A stretch of DNA of 64,000 nucleotides from Raffaelea ambrosiae (taxonomy: Eukaryota; Ascomycota; Sordariomycetes; Ophiostomatales; Ophiostomataceae). The stretch lies in assembly GCA_002778195.1 (NCBI GenBank), contig PCDI01000005.1, positions 1,145,075 to 1,209,074 of the forward strand, read 5' to 3'. The notes beneath the pieces are model-generated. The model had not been told where the DNA came from. It did not search any database and saw nothing but the letters and a program-made list of their open reading frames with translations. The stretch's first letter is position 1. Each line of letters starts with the position of its first letter. A program made the translations under genes and the position numbers. Of the stretch, positions 29,878-40,663 are shown piece by piece.

Positions 29878-32514
29878 GGCTGCTATGACTGCCCTGGGGG
29901 GGTTGCTAGCAAGAATGGCAGTCTTTGGAACAGTGCGTGCTGGCCTGAATGGCTGATGACTTCGAGCCCAGCCAGCGCCAACCCAGGCGGGACGGACCAG
30001 ATGGATCGCCAGGGTTGGTTGGTATCGAAGGAAAAAAAAAAAAGAAAGACAGACGGAAAGTCAAGAAGGAAATTCGATGAGAAACACACAAGAACACGAC
30101 GGCGTGTTCCTCTCGGGCGCGTCGTTGGCCTTTTATTGTGTGTGACCCGTTGCCCTCTTTTCCCCTTCGGTCTCTTTTCCTTTCTTAGTTCTCTTCTCCT
30201 TCGTCTAGGCTGTTGCTGCCATCATGGTCATCTCGTCGATGTGAAAGGAACATCAAAACGAACGTTTCTCACCTCCAAAAATAAAAAGTTTCTTATCGCG
30301 ATAAGACACCTGCAGACTATGTACTAGTTTTCGTCCGTTCTGGGTTTTTGCCCAAGTTCTCACCTCTAGCGCAAGGCTGAAGAGAGAAATAACTGTACGC
30401 CACCATTTGCGATGGTGATTGGCTGTGGTCGGACAGCTCCGCTTCAGCCCCGCGTTTACCGTCTTGTACGTTCGGCGTTTTTCCAACTCTCCGCGTCGCA
30501 TGTCTCTTTTCTCCCTTGTGTACGAACTGCGAAAGTCCCCAAAACGCGCAAAGTCCCCAAACGCTCCAAAATGCACCAAACCGCGGATCCACCGATGACG
30601 TCGTATCAGCTCGTGTTTATTTTGGGCTTATATAATTAATGCATAATAATAATGCTGCAGAGACAACAGGACGGTGAAAGGGGTGGAAAAAAGACTTGGA
30701 CAGAACAGCTCACTGAAACGGTCTTCTTTTCCCCTCCCTTCTGTAATAACTAGTTAGTTAATACTTTCCAGTATGCGCTCGTGAGGGGCCCGCCCGCCCC
30801 ATCCGCCAAAAACTAGTTGATGCCCACCCTTTTTTTTCCTTGTTTCTCTCCCTCCAAATACTTCAATACTTCCTTCGTGCTATGCATGATGCATATAATA
30901 ATACGGGAGCTATTAAAAACGAGACCGAGTAGAAAAAAAGGGTCCGGTCGTCCGTCCGCTCCCAAAAACAAGAAAGGCCGGAATGTGTGAGGCGAACAAA
31001 GGGTTTTTATGCCACACTTCCTTCCGCAGGAGCCAGCAGCAGCATGCACCGCGCAATATTCACAACAGGTCGCAATATAATCGAACTCATATGAGGAGGA
31101 GCAGTATCTCTGTCGCATTACATATCCCTTTGGTGTGGCCGGCTCATATTCGTAAACGATGAGACAATCAGGTGGTGCACAACCAACCAGCCCACTTGCT
31201 CAACAAAGTGCAGCCCACCTCGAAGGGAACCAAGAATCAAGCGTGAGATACGGTGGACATTGTAACGAACGGTGGTATTCCTGGCTTGGAAACTCGTCTG
31301 ATGTTACTGCACGATCCGGCTAAACACCCCACCACAGCACAACCCAACCAACCATCGCCCATTTTGTCTCAGACACCTTTTCTCAAGACTGGCCAGAATT
31401 CCTGCCACTGGGGATCCAAACTTTTGCTCTCCGTGGCTGGCAGCTGTCAGAACTGTAAGGGAACTAACTTTTCACCACCGTACTTCCCTTAGTTGTTTTC
31501 TGTCTCAAACGCTGGAAATAAAGAAAAGTACGACAGCAGAAACTGGCGTCTGCGTATCGATGTGTAGCTTGGTGGAAATTTCATGGGGATATCTGTCCTC
31601 TGTTTTATTTCGCCTGTCCTTTTTTTTTGTCTCCAGCAGCTGCGAGTCCAGTGAACAACTAGCAGAGACACAATTAAGCCGCCTGCAGCAGGGAAAATGA
31701 ACAACACTAAGGAAACATGAGGAAATAAATAAATAAAAACAAAGGGAAGACACAGTGTGGACTTGTACTTAAAAAAAATATCCGTGTTAAGGCAAACAAA
31801 AGACCAAGTCAATAGAACAAAACAAAACCAGCCGCTGTCACAGTATGTATGTTTCCCTCTTGATATCCTTCTCTTCAGACTGGCCTCTGCGGAGAGGACA
31901 CGGGCACAGAAGCCCGCCCTTCCAACATCCACTGCCAAGTCCTTCTTCCGTTGTGGTTTCATCACTGCCGCCAGATAAGACGAAAGTACAAACTCAATTG
32001 CTTCCGCCTCTCTGGGGCATACTGTTCTCTTCCCTCCATCGTCTGCTCTCTTTGCCTCCATTCTGTTCGGCAAGTCTGGCCTGAGTATCTCCTGTTCGGA
32101 AACCACAACTTGACTAGCTAAAACGTCTGCGAGTTACTGCAGGTTTCGGTAGTTATGTGTTTTAGGCGAGGTGGGCACTGTCGAGGATGGCAGTCCTCGC
32201 TCTTGGCCTTGAAATTATGTCGGGTTTGCTTCTTTCTCGTTTTCCGATCTGCCAGAGCCTTGGGGCTTCCGGTCGTGTAGCGGATTAAGGGAGATGCTGA
32301 CAACACAAATAACGCCGTGACACCGCACAATGCTGTCCAGGAACGCCGCGAAATTCAAATCAATGTTGAAATGCACAAAAAAGCAAGGCATGTCTGGTAC
32401 CCTTCGGTCAAGAGAGGTAGTTAGATAAAAACCAAAGCAGTGCGCGGAGCGTGGTGCGGTGAATGTCGAAATAAAATAAAAAAATCGCGAGATAAATCGA
32501 ATAGGTCGTGGTCA
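29878..32514. other. Intergenic region upstream of dus1
   Basis: No gene is supported in 2.6 kb. It contains a CCAAT box on the minus strand (ATTGG near 30417), a palindrome of GATA sites at 30291-30306, and a hairpin cgaggatggcagtcctcg near 32184. The right end is 3' flank of the Bni4-like gene. Confidence 0.5.
30291..30306. promoter_or_regulatory. 16-bp palindrome carrying two inverted GATA motifs
   Basis: TCTTATCGCGATAAGA is a perfect palindrome and contains GATAAG on both strands. Paired GATA sites are typical binding places of fungal GATA factors (AreA, SreA and others). It is 414 bp upstream of the dus1 start. Confidence 0.35.
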
Positions 32515-35500
32515 TCAGAAAAAGTGCGTGTAAATCTTCGAGTTCTCGTGAACCTCCATCTCCTGTGATCGGGGCGGCTGGTTAGCGTTGCTGAATGGGA
32601 AGTTTGAGCTGTGCTTGGAGAAAACAAGTATAGTAACGAACCATCTTGAAGCTGTTCAGCTCCTCCTTGATTTGCTGTGCCAGCATTGGCGTCAGACGAT
32701 TGCACGTGGCGATCTCCCCGCGGCGGTCGTACTCCTGGCTGGGCCAAGTATCGTGAAATATGATACGAGGGCTGAACGTAGCGCAGCGCCGCATCGATCC
32801 CTGCGGCGTGCTGCTACCGCTCCTGGTGTCTTGCCGGAGACGAAGCGCAGAAACAAAGTAGTCTTCGCCGCTAATGGCTACGGATCCGGCCCGCTTCTGG
32901 CCTTGGATCTCATCATTTGGAGTGCTAGGCGCGCTGGATGCTGGCGAGTCGGTGATCGTCGGGGGGTTTTGCAATTCAACGAGCGTCAGACTCGAGGATA
33001 TACTCGGCGGGCCACTTGTGTCTGTACCATCGAAATATCGTGGTTAGTTTTGTGCTGTTTGGGGGGGGGAAAAAGGGGGGGGACAAGAGGTCCGTTGTAT
33101 TTTAATCACTCACTCTTCAGGATCCCCTTCCGCACGGCCGCAAGAACCTCAGCACGCTCATTCTCGCCACCAACAATGCTCTTCCGCGTACCAGAGTTAT
33201 CAGTACCGGAGCTGCTGACACGATCAGATGTGGTTGAGGCCCGCGAGGCGTCCAGGGAGTTTCTTTCCAAACGAGGGAACCCAGTACCGCCTGCTTGCTG
33301 GGCGTGGACATCGGGAGTAACGTTCACCAGCTCGCGCTCTGCCTCCACCGTCACCATAGATACGGTGGCTTCTATGGCCGTGCTGGGCGCTGTACCGAGG
33401 GACTTCTCAGGCATGGAGGGGTCGGCAGCAGGAGCGCCGATAATCGACTTCGGTCGGAAAAGGCCAACAAGCGACCGGGATGTCTTCTTCATGCCGCGGC
33501 CCATCTTGCGAATCATGATCGAGGCTGAAGACGCCGTGGACGAAATAGACAGGTTGTCGTTGGATCCGGAAAAGATGCGGGCGTTGGCATAGATGCTGTT
33601 GCCAATGCCGGCCTCTTCTTGCTGCTGGGCAATCCGGGCCTGCTCGGCATCGTAGAGTTCTTCGTTGGTGGGTTCCTTTTGCAGCTTGTTTGGCGAGGCG
33701 ACGGCGGGGGCAGCAGCGGGAACATCGCGTTCTTCTTCCGCAGCCCCTGCGGCCTTGTGGAACTCGGCCGCGCTTCCGAATGAGAATGCCCTCCGGAGCC
33801 GCGACGTCTTGCTCCGCGTGCGACCGCCTTTTTGGTTGAGGGCAGACAGATGCCGCATGGCCGGGCTCTCCAGATGGTTCGGAGCAGTCGATAGTTTCGA
33901 TGCTATTGAAGCGGTGTCATCATCGCGGCGGCTTGTTCTTGGTACGTTCTTCGCTAATGGCGTACCCGGCTTGGGGCTGTTTGCGCTGGCTGCTCCAGCC
34001 ACCCCAGCCGGCCGGGCATCGCCCTCAACGGCTGCATCCATCGTAACCGGCGGCGTAGACAGCAGCGATGGGTTGCCGAGGCGATTTGCTGCATCGGAAG
34101 AGCCTCGTGGTGGGATGTTGACAAGTCTGAACGACTCCTTGTTCTTGTCGGATGCTTCTTTATCGGCTGTGGTGGCGGTGATCGAGGCGGGGTTTACAGT
34201 GGAGACCGAAGGATTGCTGGCGTTGCGGTTGGTAGACTAAAACAAAAGTACGCCGTGCATTAGCGACCGGATAGGCCACAGAACCCTGCTGGGTGATTGC
34301 TGGTGATTGCGGGCGATTGGACGTGGATGGTTGCATGCAGGAAAAAAGCAATAAAAGGATAGTGCATGTGGCACTGGAATTAAGGCGACCAAGGAAAAAT
34401 ATGCCATTGTCGCAGGCAAAAAGCCGCGCATAGGGCGTCAAAACAGAGGAGACGACGCAAACCAACGCTGAAAAAAAAGGAAGCCACAAATGTGCGATGG
34501 AAAGCTGGTGGAAATCGCAACAGGGAAAGGGGAAAAAAAAATTGGTTTGGGTACAGTTGGATGTTGGTGGTTGTGACTTACCGAAGGACGCGAAGAGCTG
34601 CTCAGGCTCGACCGAGAACTCTCTGTGCTCTCGACCCGGGCATGCACCTGTGTCTGTATCCCTTGAAGTCCGTTGGGCAGGGCCACGCCTTCCGGCAACA
34701 TGTGTTCAGCGGCATCCAGGGATGGCAGGCTTCGGCGACGGAACCGCTTGCCCATCTCGTTGGACTGCTTCCGGTACAGCGACGAGTCATCCGATGCACT
34801 GACCGGCCTCGTGATGTCGCCGTTGCGACGACTGTTCTGCAGATCACCGGCGTACAGGTGCCCGATGCTGGCCATGCCGGAACCGGACGGCGCCGCTGAC
34901 AGCTTCTGCTGGCCTTGTCCGCCGCTGGCCGACTCGGACGTGGAGCGAGGAGCACTAGGTCGCCGGTATCTCTCCGGGGCGACGCGGTTAGACGATGCCG
35001 ACTGGGCGAAGGACGGCTGAGGAGCTGCACCACCATTGTAGGCAGACTGCGAGCGGGCAGCGGTGACCGCCCGTCTGGTTCCCTGGCCTTGCCCGAGTGA
35101 CGAGTCGTCACGGCTAACGTATCTGGGTACGGAAGCCGTGGAGCCACTGGACAGGTTGTTCATGGAAGAACTCGCCTGCTGCCGAGTAGAGTAGCTGCTC
35201 AGGTTGAAGGAGCTGTCAAAGCTCTTCATCCTGGGGAGCTGCGGCAAGGAGGGTGACTGCCGAGTGTTGCCAGACTGCTGCTGCTGTTGCTGTCGAGGAT
35301 TCTGGTTTGTGTGGAGGCTGGGTGTGGAGGTGAAGGCATACGGCTGGATCGGTGCATTTGCCGTACGATACACGACAGGGCCGCTTCCCAGGGTATTGGG
35401 GTTTCCGTAGAACGTGCTTCGAGGCTGTGATGCGTTGTACTGAGAAGACTGTCCCTGGGCAGGGAGCATGCCGCCAGCAGAGGCTGGCCGTGTCTGAAGC

Positions 35501-35550
35501 ATTGTCACTGATCCGGTCTGCTGAGGATAGGACTGGACCAGTGCAGCCAT
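32515..35550 (-). CDS. Bni4-like polarity protein, putative PP1-docking subunit
   Basis: Four exons on the minus strand (35550-34582, 34236-33114, 33021-32642, 32562-32515) with GTAAGT, GTGAGT and GTTCGT donors keep phase and give about 839 aa. Most of it is disordered, Ser/Gln-rich, with basic patches (KRFRRRSLPSL, MGRGMKKTSRSLVGLF). The C-terminus is a highly conserved fungal block: PRIIFHDTWPSQEYDRR, then EIATCNRLTPMLAQQIKEEL and an MEVHENSKIYTHFF end. RIIF fits the RVxF motif that docks protein phosphatase 1. This arrangement resembles the C-termini of yeast Bni4/Afr1-type proteins, which bring PP1 (Glc7) to septins and chitin synthase sites; I recall the resemblance but could not align it. 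The last exon is only 48 nt. The second donor (GTTCGT) is weak but preserves the conserved sequence. Confidence 0.7.
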
Positions 35551-35697
35551 CTTATTATTGAGGTTGACAGAAACGCAACGAGGTTATGCGTCTCACTCGA
35601 ATCTAGCCACGGACACTCTTGACAAGTGAAGCTGGCAGCGTGGTCAGATGAAAGCGGAGGCAAGTATGGATCGAACCCGCTTCGGACGGCGCTGGAT

Positions 35698-36142
35698 CTG
35701 TGGACGAGAGGAAGACCAGTTGTTAGTTGACTGTTTATTTCAGGAGGGAGAATAGACACGGTTGATGGTCACATGGAGCATAGCGGCAGCATTGGTTAAA
35801 GTAGTAAGGGCCTGGCTTAGGCATGGGACGTTGAAAGGAAGGACATAGGAAAGTATAGGGTGCCCCAGCTTTTCAGGGGCAAGGGCAATAAGCACGGGAC
35901 TGGGGAGGCAAATCAGAGAACGTGGGATTGCTGAGAGCAGACACGATAGGCGGCCGCATACGTGGGATGAGTTACAGAGCAGGATTGCGTGATGGGCGAG
36001 TGAGAAACAACGTAGGCCTTTCTGAATGCGGACTCATGCTCCCCTGTGTCTCTCCTCGATGTTTGGGATGTTCTGGACGTTCTGGGTGTTCTGGATGTTC
36101 TGGATGTTCTGGTTCTCGGCTAGACTTCTCACAAAAACTTAC
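35698..36142 (-). other. Probable intron in the 5' leader of the Bni4-like gene
   Basis: On the minus strand a strong donor AAT|GTAAGTTTTT at 36142 and a CTAAC-type branch followed by CCACAG at 35698 bracket 445 nt. The acceptor lies 147 bp before the ATG. Spliced leaders are common in long-leader fungal genes. This is by motif only. Confidence 0.4.
36067..36111 (+). repeat. Five tandem 9-bp units (gatgttctg)
   Basis: Five copies of gatgttctg, two of them with one substitution (gacgttctg, ggtgttctg), lie in the proposed leader intron. Because the unit is a multiple of three, all six frames stay open, which yields the meaningless PEH and FW repeat peptides. Confidence 0.9.
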
Positions 36143-36589
36143 ATTGGCCGTGGGTGCTGTGCTGAAGTGGCAATTCTCAGGGAATTGAGAAGGAACTGCA
36201 GCAAGCTCGTTTGCCGGCAGTAAGGCGGGAGGGAGATAAACTCTCGGGGGGTGGAAGACGATGAGAGTGGTAGGACAGCTCGCAAGCGAATCGGATTCAA
36301 GTATTGTCACTGTTGGACAAACTCGTCACTGACCACAATTAGGTGCGACTGAAACCGGACATCCAGGGCGTGCTGTGACGGTGATTGGCCTTGGCACTTT
36401 GGACGGGGGCTGTTGGTGATGTAGGAATTGGTATGTATTCCTGACTTCTGGGGGTGTGGGAGGGGGTTCTTTTGTGCTCTGGTGTTCGTTCTCGATCTTC
36501 GTGAAGAGGGATCGGAGGGGAGGCAAATTCGTAGACCGGGGCGGATGGGCGGAGGGCGAACCAAGCAAACCGGAGAGGCTGATCTCAAA

Positions 36590-37110
36590 CCGAACCGAGA
36601 CTGGGATCGAGGTAAAGAGAGGATGGGAGTAAAAAAAAATAAAGCGAGAGTGGGCAATTTGAACTGAAAAAGCAACCGGGATGCCGAACAACAAACAAAA
36701 ATTGCAAGCAAAGAGAACACTGGACGAATACCGACGAATCCCAAATACCGGAAGAACACGAGCAAAAGCAAAGAGCGGAAACAAAGACAAAAAAAATAGA
36801 AGGAAAGAAGGGGTGCTGGCCGGCGGGAGAAGAAGAAAAAGGCTTGGTAGACCTCTTTTCCTTTTTGTGCCGTGACCAGGGGGTAGGGGAAAAGCAGAGA
36901 AGCAAAGCGAGGGAGTAAGGAAAGAAACGAGAGAGAAAAAGAGAGAGACAACAAAAGTAAGAAATACGGAGAGGTCGGAGAGGGAAAACGACGAGAGGCG
37001 TGAACAAGAAAAAAGAAAGGAAGAAGAAGGCAGAGGACGACGACGACGAAGGGAGGAAGGTTGGAGAGAGTGGATGGGCAGAATAAAAAAAAACAATAAA
37101 AAATAAGCAA
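36590..37110 (-). promoter_or_regulatory. Pyrimidine-rich tract (minus strand) upstream of the Bni4-like gene
   Basis: About 520 bp are dominated by purines on the plus strand (GA, AAG and GGA runs), thus CT-rich on the coding strand of the Bni4-like gene. CT-rich stretches mark core promoters in many filamentous fungi. It lies beyond the proposed leader intron donor. Confidence 0.4.
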
Positions 37111-39408
37111 ATAAAGCAGCAGTAGAATGGTACGAGACGGTGGTAGGGGTTCAAGGCAAAATGAACGGGGGTGTGCTTTTAGGGGCAGTCGGCCAGTGCC
37201 CACGCCAATGCCACAGCTTGCTGCTACCACACCAGGCTCCGGAGGGTTTGGCTTGGACGGCGGCGGGCCAACAAGAGCGCGAAGAGGAGATGAAGAAAGG
37301 GGGTGGGACAGCCAGCGCCAGATCGGCCGTTTGGGTGAGGGAGAACGCGGCCCCCAAAATCAAGGCAGAGCGAGACGGGGGTTTCTGAAAGGGTGAAAGG
37401 CCGGACGGGAACACGCACAGGGGCGGGAATAGAGAGAGCAAATCGGCCAGACGAGTGAAGTGACGAGAAAGGAGAGTCAAAAGGGAAAGAGGGAAAGAGG
37501 GGCCTAAAGAAAATGAATGAATGGCAGCACGACAACGCCGCACAAGGAAAGAGCTAGGGACGAGGCAAGAAGGGCATTCGAGGAATGTGCATTGGAGACT
37601 GAGTACGGGTTGTTGGCGGGACCGCGACGGCGTGACAGCATTGGGCCAGCAGCCCACTCCAGCACGACCCTGCCCTTTTTTTTTTTGAGACGGACGATTC
37701 CTCCGTTTTCCTGGCCGCGTCGCTGCTTGGGATAACTGCATGATTACGGTGGTATCCTATTCCCACCAGGCCAGGGGGGGCGTGTGCGGTGGTGCCTGGG
37801 GGTGTTCGTCGCGCGTGCACCAATGCCCACTAAAACCCAGCACACTAGACCAGAAAACACGTTCTGCCGCCGCTAGCCAACAGCCCCTAATAACTGGGCA
37901 GCTCGCCTGGGTTTCTTTTTTTTTTCGGCCTGTGGCTTGGGGCGTGTTCTCGGCGCCATGCTTGCTATTATGGCCTTGATCATCTACGCCTGTTCGGACA
38001 GCCTTCCCTGAGAGACACCCAATCTATCTCCAGCCCGGCCAAAAACGAAGCCAGAAACCACCGGCCGGCTGCCGAAACGGCCGCTCTTTTCTTTTTTAGA
38101 GGCTCATTTTAGCTGCAAATCCTCTGTGCACGCCACCGTCTTGGGGCATCCGCGCAGGACCTTTTTCGTCTGCGGGCAGCATTCCAGGCAGAACAAAGAA
38201 CAGCCAAGAACGGCCAAAAAATAAAAAAAAGGCCGACGCCTCGTGTTTGAAGAATATTTCTGCACGAGCAAGCACCAATGTTGCTGGGGCTCATGCTCTT
38301 TCCTCTAGGATAGCATATCTCACCGTAGATTTTTTTTTCTTGTATCTTGTCTTTATCCCCAGTCTGTTACTTCCCCCCTTTCTGCCATGCAACGTCATCC
38401 GGAGACTGCGGCATAAGGACAAGACAGACAAGATACAAAAAAAGTGCCATTGGCGAATTGAGCTGGGTGCTTTTCTCCATTTCCCTCGTTTCCCTTGCAA
38501 CGAGGGAACCTCAGTATGGCCCTACTCCGGGCAAGGATCGACGCCAGCCGCCGGGGTGTGGGAAAATCAGGAGGCCGTGGACAAGAAAGACGAGTGTCTT
38601 GAGATCCCTGATGGTGCATTTGGTGGCTTTTCCTGCCTTTCCTGATTCTTGCGGGTTGGAAAGCACGGGCAGCTGTTTTTAGGGTCTGTGCCAGGCGGCT
38701 GTGTCAACAAGATTATGTCTTGTTCTTGTTGGGCGGAAACTGGTGTAAATATTTGACAAATCCAACACATGGTCGAGATAGAGTGCCCCCAAGAGCCTCC
38801 TGTCTTTCCATACTACCATAGTATGTCTCCTTCACTTGCCCCTCTTCTGGGCTATCTCGACCCAAGACCATGAAGAGAAATCACCAGAGAACGACCGAGA
38901 TGCCCTCTTGAGCTTGTCCTCCGCCGAAACGGCAACGCTAATGCGGCATGCACGAAACCGAGGTTGTTAGTGGCTGCACTAACATGGTACAGTCGACTAG
39001 TGAACTCCCCGAAAAGCCCACCGTCTGCGCGCGAGCGTCTGATTTCGTATTACACAGGACTGGGTGTGCGTGTGTGTGTCCCCAGCCTGTCTGTGAGACT
39101 GGTATCTTACTGACGGAGGCCGACTGAGACCGAGATCGACGGAGAGAGGGGGGCAGCGGGGGAGGGTATGCACTATCAGACAGTAGGGGAAAAGATGCCG
39201 TGTGCGACCATGCATACAGGGAAGCGGCCACATGTAAAAGACCAAACAACAGCACCAGAGCAAGTGCGGATGTGGGGGTTCCGCTTGGAGCGGCTTCAGC
39301 AGGACAGGCATCTGGTGGTTTCCGATAGTCCATACTACAGAGTACATAGCATGCATCTTGACTACTATCTTCCACAGCTGGTAGAGTGCCGGGCCGGTGC
39401 AGAGCAAG

Positions 39409-39491
39409 CCAAAGAAAGCCAAAGAAACCAAAGAAGCCAAAGAAACCAAAGGAACCAAAGGAACCAAAGAAACCATAGAAACCAAAGAAAG
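39409..39491 (+). repeat. About nine 9-bp units (ccaaagaaa)
   Basis: Units ccaaagaaa, ccaaagaag, ccaaaggaa and ccatagaaa follow each other with one 10-bp unit at the left. It is a diverged minisatellite with no coding support. Confidence 0.85.
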
Positions 39492-40614
39492 CCCATGAGC
39501 CCAAATAGAACAGAAAAAGAATGGCGTCAAACCAGCGTTCGGACATGGCGTGGAACAGCCCAGAACAATCAATGAGAACGGGGACCAGCTTTAACCATTC
39601 ATTGGTTGGGGCAGTACCCGCGCTGGAAGAGCCGTTCTCACCACGGCCACTATTCCCAGGCTGGGATACCAATATATGCGGACAGCGTGGGTACAGCGTC
39701 GTATGCAGCGTTATACGATGTGCATGACTATGGATGGATTGGCCGGGGTGCGAGTGTGTGAAGGGTCAAGCGATAGAGGGTGGAGGGTGGAGGGGGGGGG
39801 GGCCATCTACGCATGCTGTAAAATACAGGCAAAAAGATGAGATGTGTGGGAGGCAGACACATTTGTGAGCACAACTGTGGACTGCGCGGATCCATTCAGC
39901 AAGTAAAATGTGGGCGGTGTGTGTGCAACAGACCGGACCTAGATGACGCCAACCAAGGCTGAGCCCTCCGTCCTCCGCAAGGAGGGAAGGAAAAAGAAAC
40001 GAAGGGGCTCTCGCTCGTGGAAACTCTCTGGAAAACCTTGGCAGCAAGCCTCTCTTTTACTTTGTAGATGGGCGATGAGCACCACCCATCCATGCCGGTC
40101 GCCCCTCTCCCCCATGATATCGGATGGTGTGTCCGAGACTAGACTGCTGTCTTTATCAACACACGGAAGAAAGAAAAAAAAGAGACAGGTGACAAGAGAG
40201 AGACAGACGGAAAGAAAAAAAAAAGAGGAGAAGAGGAATAGGCAAAGGGAAAGGGGGTGGTTGTGGTGGTGGCAGGGCAGGCTGACCATTGTTCAGACCA
40301 GAGCGAAAGAGGCAATTGCTAAATTGCCAGGAGCGGGGCGAGGTCACAAAAGAATGTGATCAGGTAAAGAGAGAGTGTGTGTGAGAGAGAGCAAACAAGG
40401 AAAGGAAGAGTTGTTGAGGTTATCAAAAGCAAGACAAGAAAAGAAGGGGGGGAAAAAGCGGCAGACACAAGCGAAGGAGACAAGCGAGGGCAACAAGACG
40501 CAAACAAAGGTAACAGCGAATATCGAGAAATGAGGTCAGATGAGCCAATGTAGGGGGTCGTGTCGTTGCTGCAGGGGCGGGAAGTGGGAAAAGGGAAAAG
40601 ACAAGAAACGAACG

Positions 40615-40663
40615 GACAAAAGTGACAAAAATGACAAAGTGACAAAAGTGACAACAGTGACAG
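40615..40663 (+). repeat. Five 9-10 bp units (gacaaaagt)
   Basis: Five copies of gacaaaagt-like units (gacaaaagt, gacaaaaat, gacaaagt, gacaaaagt, gacaacagt) lie within an A/G-rich stretch without genes. Confidence 0.8.

Noticed and set aside
35641..35690. B-box-like GGGTTCGATCCA on the minus strand, suggesting a tRNA
   Set aside because: No matching acceptor, D-arm or anticodon stem can be folded around it.
36307..37230. 307-codon open frame on the minus strand
   Set aside because: It is Phe/Leu/Ser-rich with no family features and is explained by the CT-rich composition, which removes stop codons in several frames.
39409..40663. Short tandem units taken as a possible CRISPR-like array
   Set aside because: Units are contiguous 9-10 bp repeats without spacers, and this is a eukaryotic genome; they are minisatellites.
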